Shown: positions 16,335 through 24,898, counted from the first letter of the stretch. The stretch: 33,581 bases of DNA from Richelia intracellularis (GCA_000613065.1 CBZS010000374.1:1-33581), one strand, 5' to 3'. Numbers and translations: made by a program. Notes: a model not told the origin generated them from the sequence alone.

Positions 16335-17254
16335 GAGGATGTTTTAAAAGTCGAAGTGAGTTACAAATCATGCAAGTCCCCTGACCATGATACGTATCAT
16401 TGCAATATAGATTAAAGTATCAGAAGTTTCAGGTAGCCTTTCATAGTCCTTACTTAATTTTCTACACCAATTGAGCCACCCGAAAGTTCGTTGTACAACC
16501 CAAGGTTTTGGCAAAAGGGTAAAACCCTTCTTTTCTAAGGGTCTGAGAACCACTTCCACAATCCAATGAAAAACATCGATTATCCAGTGGGCAAAATCTT
16601 TCCCCTGATATTCTCCATCCATGCAAATAGTGTGCAGTCTTTTAACTTTATCTTTCATCTGATAAACCTACCAGAATGTGCACGTTTAGTTTAGCCCCTG
16701 CACCTTCTGGCACACTTACAGAAGCAACCAAGACTCGCAAAACTAGCCCTAACAAGTCAACCGTAATAAATCGCTTACGTCCATGTATTTGTTTTCCTGG
16801 GTCGAAACCAATATCCGTACCAATCATGGTTGCGGTTTCAACTGATTGGCTATCAAAGGCTGTTTCCCATGGAATTGGTTCTCGACTGGCTGCTACCCGA
16901 ACCCATTGATATAGTTTGTCATGAAGCTGAAGCCAAGTACGATCTTTGCGCCATCTTCTGAAATAGCCATAGACTGTAGACCAAGGTGGTAAATTTCCTG
17001 GTAATGCCTGCCATCATGTAAATTCTTGACAGAGTACGTATAAAATCGCGTTTACTACTGGGTACATACATGTTGTACGTGGATGTTCACCTGGTTTTGC
17101 CTCTGGAAACAGGTCTACGATTAACTCGCAATGTTCCCACGTTAAATTGCTAGGATAATTATTAGTCATTGCTCAGGGGGTGCTGGTTTCTATAATTCTC
17201 AGCATATGCCTTGTGAGCTTTTTTATGATACCTCCCACCTTTTAAAACATCCTC
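16335..17254 (-). mobile_element. IS5-family element (IS1031/IS427-like) inserted in IS630
   Basis: 920 bp with 16-bp perfect terminal inverted repeats GAGGATGTTTTAAAAG (16335-16350 and 17239-17254). It has a 3-bp target duplication TTA (16332-16334 and 17255-17257), which fits the TNA duplications of this IS5 subgroup. Removing it restores the IS630 frame across NVLGAVNAVT-KEIITITNETY. The ends are intact, so it could still be mobilised in trans. Confidence 0.88.
16368..17169 (-). pseudogene. IS5-family transposase, one stop and one frameshift
   Basis: Starts MTNNYPSNLTWEHCELIVDL and continues YPVVNAILYVLCQEFT, with a TGA before WQALPGNLPPWSTVYGYFRR. The DDE core follows: AFDSQSVETATMIGTDIGFD, GRKRFITVDLLGLVLRVLVA and SVSVPEGAGAKLN. 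The frame then shifts near 16665 to MKDKVKRLHTICMDGEYQGK, VEVVLRPLEKKGFTLLPKPW and VVQRTFGWLNWCRKLSKDYE. IS427-group elements can use programmed frameshifting, but the internal stop makes loss of function likely. Confidence 0.85.
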
Positions 17255-17740
17255 TTAGTAACTGCATTAACTGCTCCTAAAACATTAAATCGTTTTCCAC
17301 CGGAAGGTGAACAGAAAAATGTTCTTGTAAAACACCATAAAAATCCTAAGTATGCCCGATGTGCAAAGTGGGCTGGGTCAACAAAAAAACTACTTTCTTT
17401 CCGCTAATAGCTTCTTCCAGTAATAGTTATAGCTTTTCTTGTCTATATTTTTCTACCTCTTGAATTTTTTCTGGGTCTACTGACTTCCCCGGTACATACC
17501 CCACTTTTAAGCAAGGCAAACCTGTTCTGAGCAGAAATTGTCTTACCTGAGTTGGACTGCGCTTAATACCAGTTATTTTTTCAATGGCATTACTCGCTTC
17601 TGCAATACTTGTAGCTGGATGTTTCTCAAAATATTATTTCAAAATATCACTATACTTATTTAATTCACTTGTCTGTCTTTTGTAGTGTATTTTTTTTAGC
17701 TCTTCTACTCCTCCTGATTGATATTGTCTAATGTAAACTA
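17255..17740 (-). pseudogene. IS630-family transposase, upstream piece
   Basis: Minus-strand blocks: YQSGGVEELKKIHYKRQTSE, a stop after SDILK, EKHPATSIAEASNAIEKITG, IKRSPTQVRQFLLRTGLPCL and KVGYVPGKSVDPEKIQEVEK. After a second stop come KKVVFFVDPAHFAHRAYLGF (DDE aspartate), LWCFTRTFFCSPSGGKRFNV and LGAVNAVT at the IS5 border. This is the HTH-to-DDE order of the IS630 family. The N-terminal end before YQSGG is missing. Confidence 0.85.
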
Positions 17741-17969
17741 TTAATTAATGTTGTTTTTTATATTTGACACAAACTACAAATATTTTTATGTTTTATAACC
17801 TGACTTTTTAGATATATAAATTCCATCTTTTTCTGTACTAATGGATGAAAATAATGATATCATTCATAATGAAGTTTATCAATGTCTTCTTGCCTAAAAT
17901 ATATTTTTCACATGAGACTTTACCTGGTTTATCAAGTAATATTGTTTATTAATTTATAATACTTGTTAT
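17741..17969. other. AT-rich spacer at the IS/acyltransferase junction
   Basis: Nothing recognisable. It probably includes the lost end of the IS630 element. Confidence 0.35.
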
Positions 17970-18519
17970 TACCCCTATACAAAAGTCCAGCTTTTAACCG
18001 TTCTTCTTATAACTGGTGGCTACCTCTGGGATACTCCCAGGTATTAGGGGGTGTGAAGGCAAAAATCAATGATTTTAACCATGCAGTAGAGGAAGATAAA
18101 GTTGTCCTCTATGCTGCATAAGGTGTATGAAGAGCACAAAAAGGGTGGCAAAAACGCTATCAGTTACAAACTTTTGATGGTAGCTTTATCCAGTTAAGCC
18201 AACTTCATAAAATACCTATTATGCCTGTTATCTGCTTAGGTAATCAAAACTTGCATCCTCTAGCAGTGAATTTGAAGAAATTACAGAAACTCTTCAACTT
18301 ACCCTTTTTACCCCTATCTCCCTTAATGCCCATTTTTATCCTTTTCCCTTCTATGGGTGTTTGCGCAACGAAAACACCCATAGAAGCTATCAAATCGAAC
18401 CTTTGACTTCGCCTCAACCTTCTCAAGCCCCTCAAACTAGAACTAAGGCTTATCAACCTGCACAACTATTAAAAGATTACATGGAATTACAGCTTAATAG
18501 TCAAGAGAACAAAGAGTAA
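17970..18519 (+). pseudogene. Lysophospholipid acyltransferase-like gene, C-terminal part
   Basis: One frame reads FNRSSYNWWLPLGYSQVLGG, VKAKINDFNHAVEEDKVVLY, AA-stop-GV-stop, RAQKGWQKRYQLQTFDGSFI, LHKIPIMPVICLGNQNLHPL, VNLKKLQKLFNLPFLPLSPL and ILFPSMGVCATKT. This is the pattern of PlsC/DGAT-like acyltransferases of cyanobacteria (gate region, VLYxxEG-like motif with stops, PIxPVxxxG). The frame then shifts and ends RSYQIEPLTSPQPSQAPQTR...NSQENKE with TAA at 18517. The shift coincides with a 15-bp perfect inverted repeat (18348-18386) that seems to have overwritten the normal sequence. It probably belongs with 15480-15700. Confidence 0.7.
18348..18386. repeat. 15-bp perfect inverted repeat in acyltransferase pseudogene
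   Basis: CTTCTATGGGTGTTT (18348-18362) and its exact reverse complement (18372-18386) flank a nine-base loop. The left arm encodes the conserved PSMGV block. The right arm replaces where a TRLRYYIQP-type sequence is expected, and the reading frame changes there. Confidence 0.8.
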
Positions 18520-18810
18520 GAATTGATTGTTGGAATGTTACACCTTCTGTAGTTAAATAAAGGCGATACAATCATATTCACAGAATGTAATAAATAAAAG
18601 CGAGCGATTTTATTTATCAAAACTCCAAAAATATTACTAACTATGTACTCTTATCGAAGTGAAACAGACTGTAATCATAAAGGAATAAAAACAAGAATAA
18701 ACAATCATTGAGTACATTACATATATATTGAAATTTTGAGATTATCCATATTGCCAGTATTAGAGTATAGACATCTCATGAAAGTATATAAATATGGGAG
18801 CGATAGGATT
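18520..18810. other. Intergenic, AT-rich, no gene seen
   Basis: Contains the promoter region of the small gene at 18811. No clear hairpin or repeat is seen. Confidence 0.4.
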
Positions 18811-18963
18811 ATGGATATCTCTAATTTAATTTCCAGAGTTACCCAGTACATAACTGAAGCTGCTATGCGGATTTTTAAGCCTGATGAAGATGAGTATCCA
18901 TCCACAGGTGTACAACCCTTTGCAGGTTATCCTTATAACGAAAAAACTACAAATTCTTGGTAA
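18811..18963 (+). CDS. Small uncharacterised protein, 50 aa, with YPSTGVQPF motif
   Basis: The ATG at 18811 is preceded by GGGAGCGATAGG, a plausible ribosome binding site, so I prefer it over longer in-frame starts at 18736 and 18778. The product has an amphipathic N-terminal helix (MDISNLISRVTQYITEAAMR) and an acidic PDEDEY linker. It ends with STGVQPFAGYPYNEK. I recall similar short cyanobacterial proteins with a Y-P-x-T-G-V-Q-P-F tail but cannot name a family or function. There is no signal peptide and no transmembrane helix. A hairpin at 19004-19050 follows and could end its transcript. Confidence 0.6.
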   Translation: MDISNLISRVTQYITEAAMRIFKPDEDEYPSTGVQPFAGYPYNEKTTNSW

Positions 18964-19003
18964 AAAGCTAAAGCGAGTCCTAGTTGTGCCACATAAAAGT
19001 TGC

Positions 19004-19050
19004 AAAGGTGGGTAAATAAATCCTGATAGAGCCCAATAGAGCCCACCTTT
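19004..19050. terminator. Hairpin between convergent genes
   Basis: AAAGGTGGG (19004-19012) pairs with CCCACCTTT (19042-19050) across a 29-base loop, 24 bases beyond the permease stop. It could serve both the small plus-strand gene and the minus-strand permease. The loop is long, so termination is uncertain. Confidence 0.5.
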
Positions 19051-19074
19051 TACATTGGGAATTAACAAATAATT

Positions 19075-19941
19075 TTAAATAGTTCCCTTAAACAATCCCT
19101 TAGGGCGAATTAAGAGTACAGCAATCATAATTATTAAAGCTACCGCTTGCTTGTACTGTGAACCCAACCAGGGAGTACTAACTTCTTGGACAATACCAAT
19201 AATAAAAGCACCCGCGATTGCACCGTAAGGATTACCAATTCCTCCCAGAATTACGGAACAAAACAATGGTAAAATTAAGAACCAGCCCATGTTGGGTCTG
19301 ACAGCAGTAATTAAGCCATACATACTACCACTCAAGGAAGTAATGCTACCAGTAATTACCCATGTCCAAATAACAACTTTGTCTACATTGATACCAGACA
19401 CCCTAGCCAAATCTATATTATCAGCCACTGCACGCATTGCTTTACCAATTTTGGTGTTTTGTAATAAGTAATGTAAAGCAACAATCGCTACTACCGCCAA
19501 AATGAAGACTAATAATTGATTTTGGGGTACATTCAAACCAAATATTTTTAACGCTGGAGTAATAGGTAAATCATAGTTTTTGTTACTACCACCCCAAATA
19601 AAAATGATGCCATTCCGTAAAAATAAAGCTAGTCCAATGGAGATGATAATAAAAGTAGTGGAAGTAGCTCGGATAGAACGCATTCTTGACCAGAGAAATT
19701 TCTCTGATATCAGCATAGCAATCACAGTTCCAACTGCAGCTATTACCACTGATACCCAAATGTTTATCCCCAGTGAATTAGCCAATAGAGTGAAGTAAGC
19801 CCCTAGAGTAAGAAAATCACCATGGGCGAAATTAGACAAGCGTAAAATACCATAGGTAAGAGTCAGTCCAACTGCTGCTAACGCAATAATGCTCCCCACA
19901 GCAATGCCATTAACTATTAACTGAGCAAATTGTGCATCCAT
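19075..19941 (-). CDS. natD: Branched-chain/neutral amino acid ABC transporter permease (LivH/NatD type)
   Basis: 288 residues with about eight hydrophobic segments and the LivH-family signatures GLTLTYGILRLSNFAHGDFL near the N-terminus, AMRAVADNIDLARVSGINVD (the loop that contacts the ATPase) and PLFCSVILGGIGNPYGAIAG. The C-terminus is LLIRPKGLFKG. It forms half of the inner-membrane channel of a high-affinity amino acid importer. In Anabaena the orthologue NatD works with NatC and the ATPases NatA and NatE. None of the partner genes lies in this window, which is typical of dispersed nat genes. The NatD assignment rests on family and organism context. Confidence 0.88.
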   Translation of the reverse strand: MDAQFAQLIVNGIAVGSIIALAAVGLTLTYGILRLSNFAHGDFLTLGAYFTLLANSLGINIWVSVVIAAVGTVIAMLISEKFLWSRMRSIRATSTTFIIISIGLALFLRNGIIFIWGGSNKNYDLPITPALKIFGLNVPQNQLLVFILAVVAIVALHYLLQNTKIGKAMRAVADNIDLARVSGINVDKVVIWTWVITGSITSLSGSMYGLITAVRPNMGWFLILPLFCSVILGGIGNPYGAIAGAFIIGIVQEVSTPWLGSQYKQAVALIIMIAVLLIRPKGLFKGTI

Positions 19942-20220
19942 ATTTTCCGAATATTTACTGAAAACTCAAATAATTGCGAACGATAAAAACTTTAATATTT
20001 ATCTCATCATTGTCATCACTCCATCACCTTATTTTTATCTCGTATATTCCTATGTCACACTTTCGTTGTGATTTGATACACTCTTCTTTGCTACCCGTGT
20101 CACATTTTCCTCGGGTAATTTAGTATATAAAAATGAAGAAAGTGTGAGCTAATATATATAGAATCATACTTTTGCTCTCATTGAGAGACTTAATAGCCAT
20201 TTTCACCGGTCTGTTTGACC
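19942..20220. promoter_or_regulatory. Divergent promoter region between the permease and the histidine kinase
   Basis: Upstream region of two divergent genes. TCACACTTTC (20055-20064) and GAAAGTGTGA (20138-20147) form a 10-bp perfect inverted repeat 73 bases apart. Between them TACCCG and CGGGTA can form a smaller hairpin. This could be a regulator site or an RNA structure. No known factor motif was matched. Confidence 0.4.
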
Positions 20221-22038
20221 ATGCAGCAGCCTTCAAGCTTACCAGAACCAAATTCCCAAGTAGATCAATCGTCAAGCCTTTTGATAACAATTCAGCGACT
20301 GAATGCTGAGTTGTGGTTGGAGCGTAGCTTGAAGCAGTTACAAAGTCTCTTGAATTTGAGGTTGAGTCAGGTATTACGCCAAAAAACAGGAGTATTTACA
20401 GAAGCAGATATCTTCCAATTAGTATTGGAACAACTGCAATTAGCCCTGAAAAATTATCCTTTTAGTAATTTTCATCAAAGGTGTTTAGCTACCGCATTAG
20501 TACAGCCTAAAGCTTCTTGTGGTTCAATTTGCCACCTCGTGAATTCCTCTCAAGAAGAATTGCAAGATCCATGGGTAGGTAGAATTAGCGCTGAACAAAA
20601 TCAGTTATCCCTAAAGTTATCCACGCAAATCACACTCAAGGAATTACAAAGTCTCGAACAGCAATTTCCTCAAAAGGCTTGGCGTTTACCTAATACTTCC
20701 ATTACCTACTCAGCTTGGCTGATTATGGATGTAACAGTTTCCTCTTGTAATGAAGAGAATTATATTATATCTGAGTTGATGACAAATGCAGCCCAACAAT
20801 GCGCTCAAGCCCTGGAACAGTTGCAGCAAATCCTGGATTTACAGAATTCTTGTCAGAGTTTACAAACATTTAATCAAAACTTAGAGCGTACCAATCAGCT
20901 CAAAAATCAGTTTTTAGCAAACACTAGCCATGAAATACGTACTCCCTTAAGTTCGATTCTAGGTTTTACCCAACTAATATTAGCTCAAGGTTACGAACCT
21001 AGTAGGGAACGACATCAAGAATATTTAAATATTATTCTTTCCAGTGGCAAGCATCTCTTGGCGTTAATTAACGACATCTTGGATTTATCTAAAATTGAAG
21101 CCGATCAATTAGAGGTACATTGGGAGAAAGTAAACATACCAGAATTATGTAGTAACGTTTTAACCCTAGTTAAGGAAAAGGCAAGTAATAAGGGTTTAAA
21201 ACTACAATTAAAAATAGATGATAACATTTCAATTTTAGTAGCAGATTCCCTGAGACTAAAACAGATGTTATTGAACTTATTATTTAACGCCCTCAAATTC
21301 ACCAATAATGGTAGTGTGGGTTTAAAAATAAGCCTCAATGGTTCATTCATGAATTTTACTATTTGGGATACAGGTATAGGAATTCCTAAAGAGCAACAAA
21401 AACAATTATTTCAACCTTATTGTCAAATTACGAATTCGACTACTAATCGCCAGGAAGGTACAGGTTTAGGATTAGTTGTTACCAAAAAGTTAGCAGAAAT
21501 GAATGGTGGTTGGATTGAATTGAAATCAGATACATATAAAGGTTCCCAGTTCACTATTTCCCTACCTTTAGTACCAAATGCTGCATTGGAACAAGCCCCC
21601 CAATTACTAACAGAAGTAGATGAAATAGGAGGAGATGAACACATTTTAGAGACTTCTGTATCCCTTCCTCCTAATTCCGTAGATATTTTACTGTTAGAAG
21701 ATGATTTAGATAACGCTAAAGTAATACAAACTTTTTTAGAGAACAGGAATTATAGAGTTACTTGGGTTAAAAGTGCAAGAGAAGCTTGGAAAGTTTTGAC
21801 ACAAATTAATCCTGCTGTGATTTTGCTAGATATTCAATTACCTGATAGTAATGGTTTTGAACTCATCAAGCAACTGCGTCAGCACGAACAATATCAAGAC
21901 ATTCCTCTGATTGCTCAAACAGCCATGGCAATGCAAGGTGATAGAGAAGCCTGTTTGAGTGCGGGAGTGAATGACTATATTTCTAAACCCCTTGATTTAT
22001 CAAAATTAGCAAGAATGATTGCTAAATATATGCAATAG
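20221..22038 (+). CDS. Hybrid sensor histidine kinase with C-terminal receiver
   Basis: 605 residues from the ATG at 20221; a TTG two codons upstream is also in frame. Residues 1-200 are a cytoplasmic sensory region of unrecognised type, rich in Leu/Gln helices. The HisKA H-box TSHEIRTPLSSILGF has His237. The HATPase follows: NLLFNALKFT (N box), DTGIGIP (G1) and GTGLGLVVTKKLAEMNGG (G2). The receiver begins ILLLEDDLDNA, with phospho-acceptor Asp537 in VILLDIQLPDSNGFE and Lys in YISKPLD. There are no membrane helices, so the signal is intracellular. It probably autophosphorylates and passes phosphate to its own receiver. No downstream partner is adjacent. Confidence 0.9.
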   Translation: MQQPSSLPEPNSQVDQSSSLLITIQRLNAELWLERSLKQLQSLLNLRLSQVLRQKTGVFTEADIFQLVLEQLQLALKNYPFSNFHQRCLATALVQPKASCGSICHLVNSSQEELQDPWVGRISAEQNQLSLKLSTQITLKELQSLEQQFPQKAWRLPNTSITYSAWLIMDVTVSSCNEENYIISELMTNAAQQCAQALEQLQQILDLQNSCQSLQTFNQNLERTNQLKNQFLANTSHEIRTPLSSILGFTQLILAQGYEPSRERHQEYLNIILSSGKHLLALINDILDLSKIEADQLEVHWEKVNIPELCSNVLTLVKEKASNKGLKLQLKIDDNISILVADSLRLKQMLLNLLFNALKFTNNGSVGLKISLNGSFMNFTIWDTGIGIPKEQQKQLFQPYCQITNSTTNRQEGTGLGLVVTKKLAEMNGGWIELKSDTYKGSQFTISLPLVPNAALEQAPQLLTEVDEIGGDEHILETSVSLPPNSVDILLLEDDLDNAKVIQTFLENRNYRVTWVKSAREAWKVLTQINPAVILLDIQLPDSNGFELIKQLRQHEQYQDIPLIAQTAMAMQGDREACLSAGVNDYISKPLDLSKLARMIAKYMQ

Positions 22039-22110
22039 GTAATGGCAACTGTTTTGTCCTTTACTGAGGATAATAAGGATGAAAAAGAGACTCGAGAGGA
22101 TTGCTATTGC

Positions 22111-22134
22111 GGCGTTGCATATTTGCGGGATGAA
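22111..22134. repeat. MITE tip
   Basis: A single left arm GGCGTTGCATATTTGCGGG followed by ATGAA. The rest of the element is missing where IS1 sequence begins. Confidence 0.7.
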
Positions 22135-22770
22135 TGAACAAAATACAGGTATTTCTCTATACTTAAAGTAATGAGGTAACAATCAAATAGAGTGCTGAAG
22201 CATATCTACGGATTTAGAATAGCATAATGTTTTTCTATGTAGACGTGGGAGATAATTACGTAAACGTGTGTTTTCCCCTTCTACTCTGGTCATATATGTT
22301 TTGCTAATAATATGGTCTCCTGGTTCAACAAAACTGGCGTAAACTTCCCATCCATCTGTGACATAAAAATAGCACTTCCAGAGGTAGACAATATCCCACA
22401 AAAGTTGAAATATTTCTGCACTATGGTCTCCGAGTACCCAAGCTAAAATTCCTTGGCAGAAATGAACTATTGCTGTCCACAACCAAATTTTGTTTTTTTT
22501 TTTACCGACGAAAGTTTATAATTCGTCTAGTTCTTCAACTTCTGGGATATCCTCTATTGATGGTACATCTGGCAATTTTTCACCAACTTGTTTTACCCAA
22601 CTAATTATGGTTGTGTGATGAACTGCTTGTTGGCGTTCAATAGCCCTAAATCCCGAGCCATTAACCTATGCTTTTAAGGATTCTTGTTTGATCTCATTTG
22701 AGTATCCTTTTGATGGATTATAGATATCTATAAATTGGCGAACGTAATTTACACAAATGTGATTTTGGCC
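22135..22770 (-). pseudogene. IS1-family transposase, broken
   Basis: Minus-strand blocks in order: HICVNYVRQFIDIYNPSKGY, SNEIKQESLKA-stop, VNGSGFRAIERQQAVHHTTI, ISWVKQVGEKLPDVPSIEDI, PEVEELDEL-stop-TFVGKKKN and KIWLWTAIVHFCQGILAWVL. These are followed by GDHSAEIFQLLWDIV, CYFYVTDGWEVYASFVEPGD, SKTYMTRVEGENTRLRNYLP, RLHRKTLCYSKSVDMLQHSI-stop and LLPHYFKYREIPV. This is the InsA zinc-ribbon/HTH plus InsB DDE architecture of cyanobacterial IS1 fused in one frame. Three in-frame stops are present, and the N-terminal zinc ribbon is cut by the adjacent MITE. Confidence 0.88.
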
Positions 22771-22857
22771 GTTACATAAGTGCGGGATGAATTAGCGTTT
22801 GAAACCATTGAGAAATCGTTGAAAATTTAGTGAAATCATCCCCTGATTCAGCAACGC
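22767..22857. mobile_element. MITE copy at an IS1/ISAs1 junction
   Basis: 91 bp. The left arm is GGCCGTTACATAAGTGCGGG, the core TTTGAAACCATTGAGAAATC and the right arm CCCCTGATTCAGCAACGC. The left flank is IS1 sequence and the right flank is ISAs1 transposase, with no target duplication. It therefore marks a recombination or deletion joint. Confidence 0.88.
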
Positions 22858-22939
22858 GAAATTGTGATGCTCGTAACTTAGGACAAGTGATTCGTCTTCA
22901 TTGGGGTGTGGGAAATGGGTTGCATTGGACTTTAGATGT

Positions 22940-23832
22940 TCCTATCCCACTAATATTAGAAGGCGATAATATGCGTGTTGAGTAAGAGGGGTTATATTAT
23001 CTGATGGCTGGACGTTTTGAAGGATTGAGTAATTTGGAGTGGTCTTTGTTTGAGGATATTTTTCCGAAACCGCCAGAGAAACGGAAACGAGGAATGCCAC
23101 ATTCTTCATTTCGTTATGTATTCAACCTTTTTTTGTATAACTCGTAACAAAATGGCGTTGGTGTGACGTTCCAGAAGTAGAAATATGGGCATCAAAGAGC
23201 TCTGCACATCGATGGCTCAAACGTTGGCAGTTGGACGGGAGGTTAGAGGCTTTACAAGCACTAATATTGAGGATTGGACAAGAGAAAGGGTTAATGTACT
23301 GGAGTTATGGCGCGGTGGACGGGTCTGTTTACCTCTGGAAAGGGCGGTGCTGATGGTGTTGCTTACCGTGGAAAAGGAAAGGGTATTTTAATACACACTC
23401 TTACTCAAGGCTCAGGAATGCCTTTATCCAATCGCACCACACCTACCAATGGTAGTGAAAGAGATCACGTGATACGACTTCTAGATAGTGTAAAGGTTAA
23501 GACAAACAAACGCGGTAGACCCCGTAAACCCCTGAAAGTGCTTGCTGCTGAAAAAGCCTAAGATTCTAAGGATAAGCGTGCTCCTTTACGTAGACGTGCT
23601 ATTAGGCCGCAATCGCCCAAGGGGGTTTGGAAGCCAAAGAAGAACAAGGGCAGACCCATTAAAATTTCCGTCCCACGTTTTCAACAAGAACGTTGTTTCC
23701 CATGATTAAAAAAAAATATTGTCGTCTTATTTCTTGTCAGATGGGGAAGAATTTCAGGTTGTTTTGATGCTTTTTTGTCTCTTCCAACAATCTATATTTG
23801 GATTAACAAAATTATATTAGTGGGATAAATTC
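22940..23832 (+). mobile_element. IS5-family element in ISAs1
   Basis: 893 bp. The related ends contain ATCCCACTAATAT on both sides in inverted orientation (near 22945 and 23813-23826). It is flanked by a TAGATGT duplication (22933-22939 and 23833-23839). The insertion point is the same as that used by the ISAzo13-like element in the other ISAs1 copy. Confidence 0.82.
23004..23828 (+). pseudogene. IS5-family transposase, frameshifted
   Basis: MAGRFEGLSNLEWSLFEDIF, PKPPEKRKRGMPHSSFRYVF and NLFLYNS-stop begin it. Several frame changes follow. Then come GGADGVAYRGKGKGILIHTL, GSGMPLSNRTTPTNGSERDH, VIRLLDSVKVKTNKRGRPRK, APLRRRAIRPQSPKGVWKPK, KNKGRPIKISVPRFQQERCF and a degraded FDAFLSLPTIYIWINKIILVG tail. 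It matches the cyanobacterial IS5 family transposases with a GRGMPH-type start. It cannot be translated as one protein. Confidence 0.85.
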
Positions 23833-24193
23833 TAGATGTCACTTTTTCTGAAGATGCTTGTGCTGTCCGTACTGGTCATGCTCCACAAAACTTAGCTCTT
23901 CTGCGCCGAATAGCTCTTAATGCTTTAAACCTAGAGCAATCTTTGAAACGTAGTAATCGCCAAAAATCTAATGGAGCTGCGATGGATAATAATTATATGC
24001 TGACTGTTGTTACTGCTTGTTTATCCCAACATGATGATCATACCTCTCAACCCGCTTGTCAATAGAATTTGAGATGCGCTTACCCTGGGTAGGATGTAGA
24101 TTAAGAGTTAAAGCTTCCATAGCTGCTGATTATTCCGAACCTTAGCCTCGCATTAGTTGTTCACTCGTTTTTAACCAAACTCAGACTCCAGAT

Positions 24194-24227
24194 AAACACT
24201 CCAGATAAGTATTTATCTGGAGTGTTT
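24194..24227. terminator. Strong hairpin between IS nest and peroxiredoxin gene
   Basis: AAACACTCCAGATA pairs with TATCTGGAGTGTTT almost perfectly around a short AGTATT-type loop. It lies 66 bases beyond the peroxiredoxin stop, read on the minus strand. The T-tract is weak. A partial direct copy of ACTCCAGATAA precedes it. Confidence 0.6.
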
Positions 24228-24292
24228 GGTAATTTTTCAGTTGGATTACCAACAAGCTCAATTTTGTGTGACTTTGTTGGTTAAGTTAGTAT

Positions 24293-24898
24293 TTAAACAG
24301 CAGAGAAGTAGACCTTAGACTTGACGGGATCGGGATTCATGGTTTTATCTCCTGGCTGCCAGCCAGCTGGACAAACTTCATCGGGGTGGGATTGAACATG
24401 CTGAATCGCTTGTAAAGTCCGCAGGGTTTCATCAACGTTACGGCCGAAAGCCAGATTGTTGATAGTAGCATGCTGAATTACCCCATCTTTGTCGATGATG
24501 AATAAACCACGTAAAGCGATACCTGCAGAAGGATCGAGGACATTATAATCAGCACTTACTTCTTTTTTGATATCCGAAACTAGGGGGTAGTTTAAATCAC
24601 CTACACCACCAGATTTCCGATCGGTTTGGATCCATGCTAGGTGAGAAAATTCACTGTCAACTGATACACCGAGAATTTCAGTATTCAGTTTCTTGAATTC
24701 TTCATAACGATCGCTAAAAGCTGTAATTTCTGTTGGACAAACAAAGGTAAAGTCTAAAGGATAGAAAAACAGGACGACATATTTACCGCGATAGTCGGAA
24801 AGCTTAATTGTCTTAAATTCTTGATCCACTACAGCTGTTGCTGTAATTTCGGGAGCCTGTTGTCCAACACGGATACATCCTTCTGCTGTACTCGACAT
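24293..24898 (-). CDS. Typical 2-Cys peroxiredoxin
   Basis: 201 residues. The peroxidatic cysteine Cys54 lies in [17 protein letters not shown] and the resolving Cys176 in [14 protein letters not shown] (97-100) and a C-terminal VYF are the two motifs of the hyperoxidation-sensitive type. The enzyme reduces H2O2 and organic hydroperoxides with thioredoxin. It is the major cytosolic peroxidase of cyanobacteria, and the plant chloroplast 2-Cys Prx is its relative. Beside the flavodiiron pair it is one of the intact oxygen-defence genes of this window. It is probably monocistronic. A purine-rich GGAG lies just upstream of the ATG. Confidence 0.95.
   Translation of the reverse strand: MSSTAEGCIRVGQQAPEITATAVVDQEFKTIKLSDYRGKYVVLFFYPLDFTFVCPTEITAFSDRYEEFKKLNTEILGVSVDSEFSHLAWIQTDRKSGGVGDLNYPLVSDIKKEVSADYNVLDPSAGIALRGLFIIDKDGVIQHATINNLAFGRNVDETLRTLQAIQHVQSHPDEVCPAGWQPGDKTMNPDPVKSKVYFSAV

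Larger units (their letters stand above)
22858..24087 (+). mobile_element. ISAs1-family remnant carrying an IS5-family insertion
   Basis: The transposase enters at NCDARNLGQVIRLHWG and reaches LHWTLDV. It is interrupted by an IS5-family element (22940-23832) and resumes DVTFSEDACAVRTGHAPQNL, LRRIALNALNLEQSLKRSNR, MDNNYMLTVVTACLSQHDD, TSQPACQ stop. The terminal repeat GAGATGCGCTTACCCTG ends at 24087. The 5' half is deleted at the MITE. This 3' part is closer to an intact sequence than the 13829-14056 copy. Confidence 0.85.

Noticed and set aside
10701-22857. CRISPR array suggested by repeated similar units
   Set aside because: The repeats are dispersed by kilobases, are palindromic, and have no regular spacers or cas genes. 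They are MITEs.
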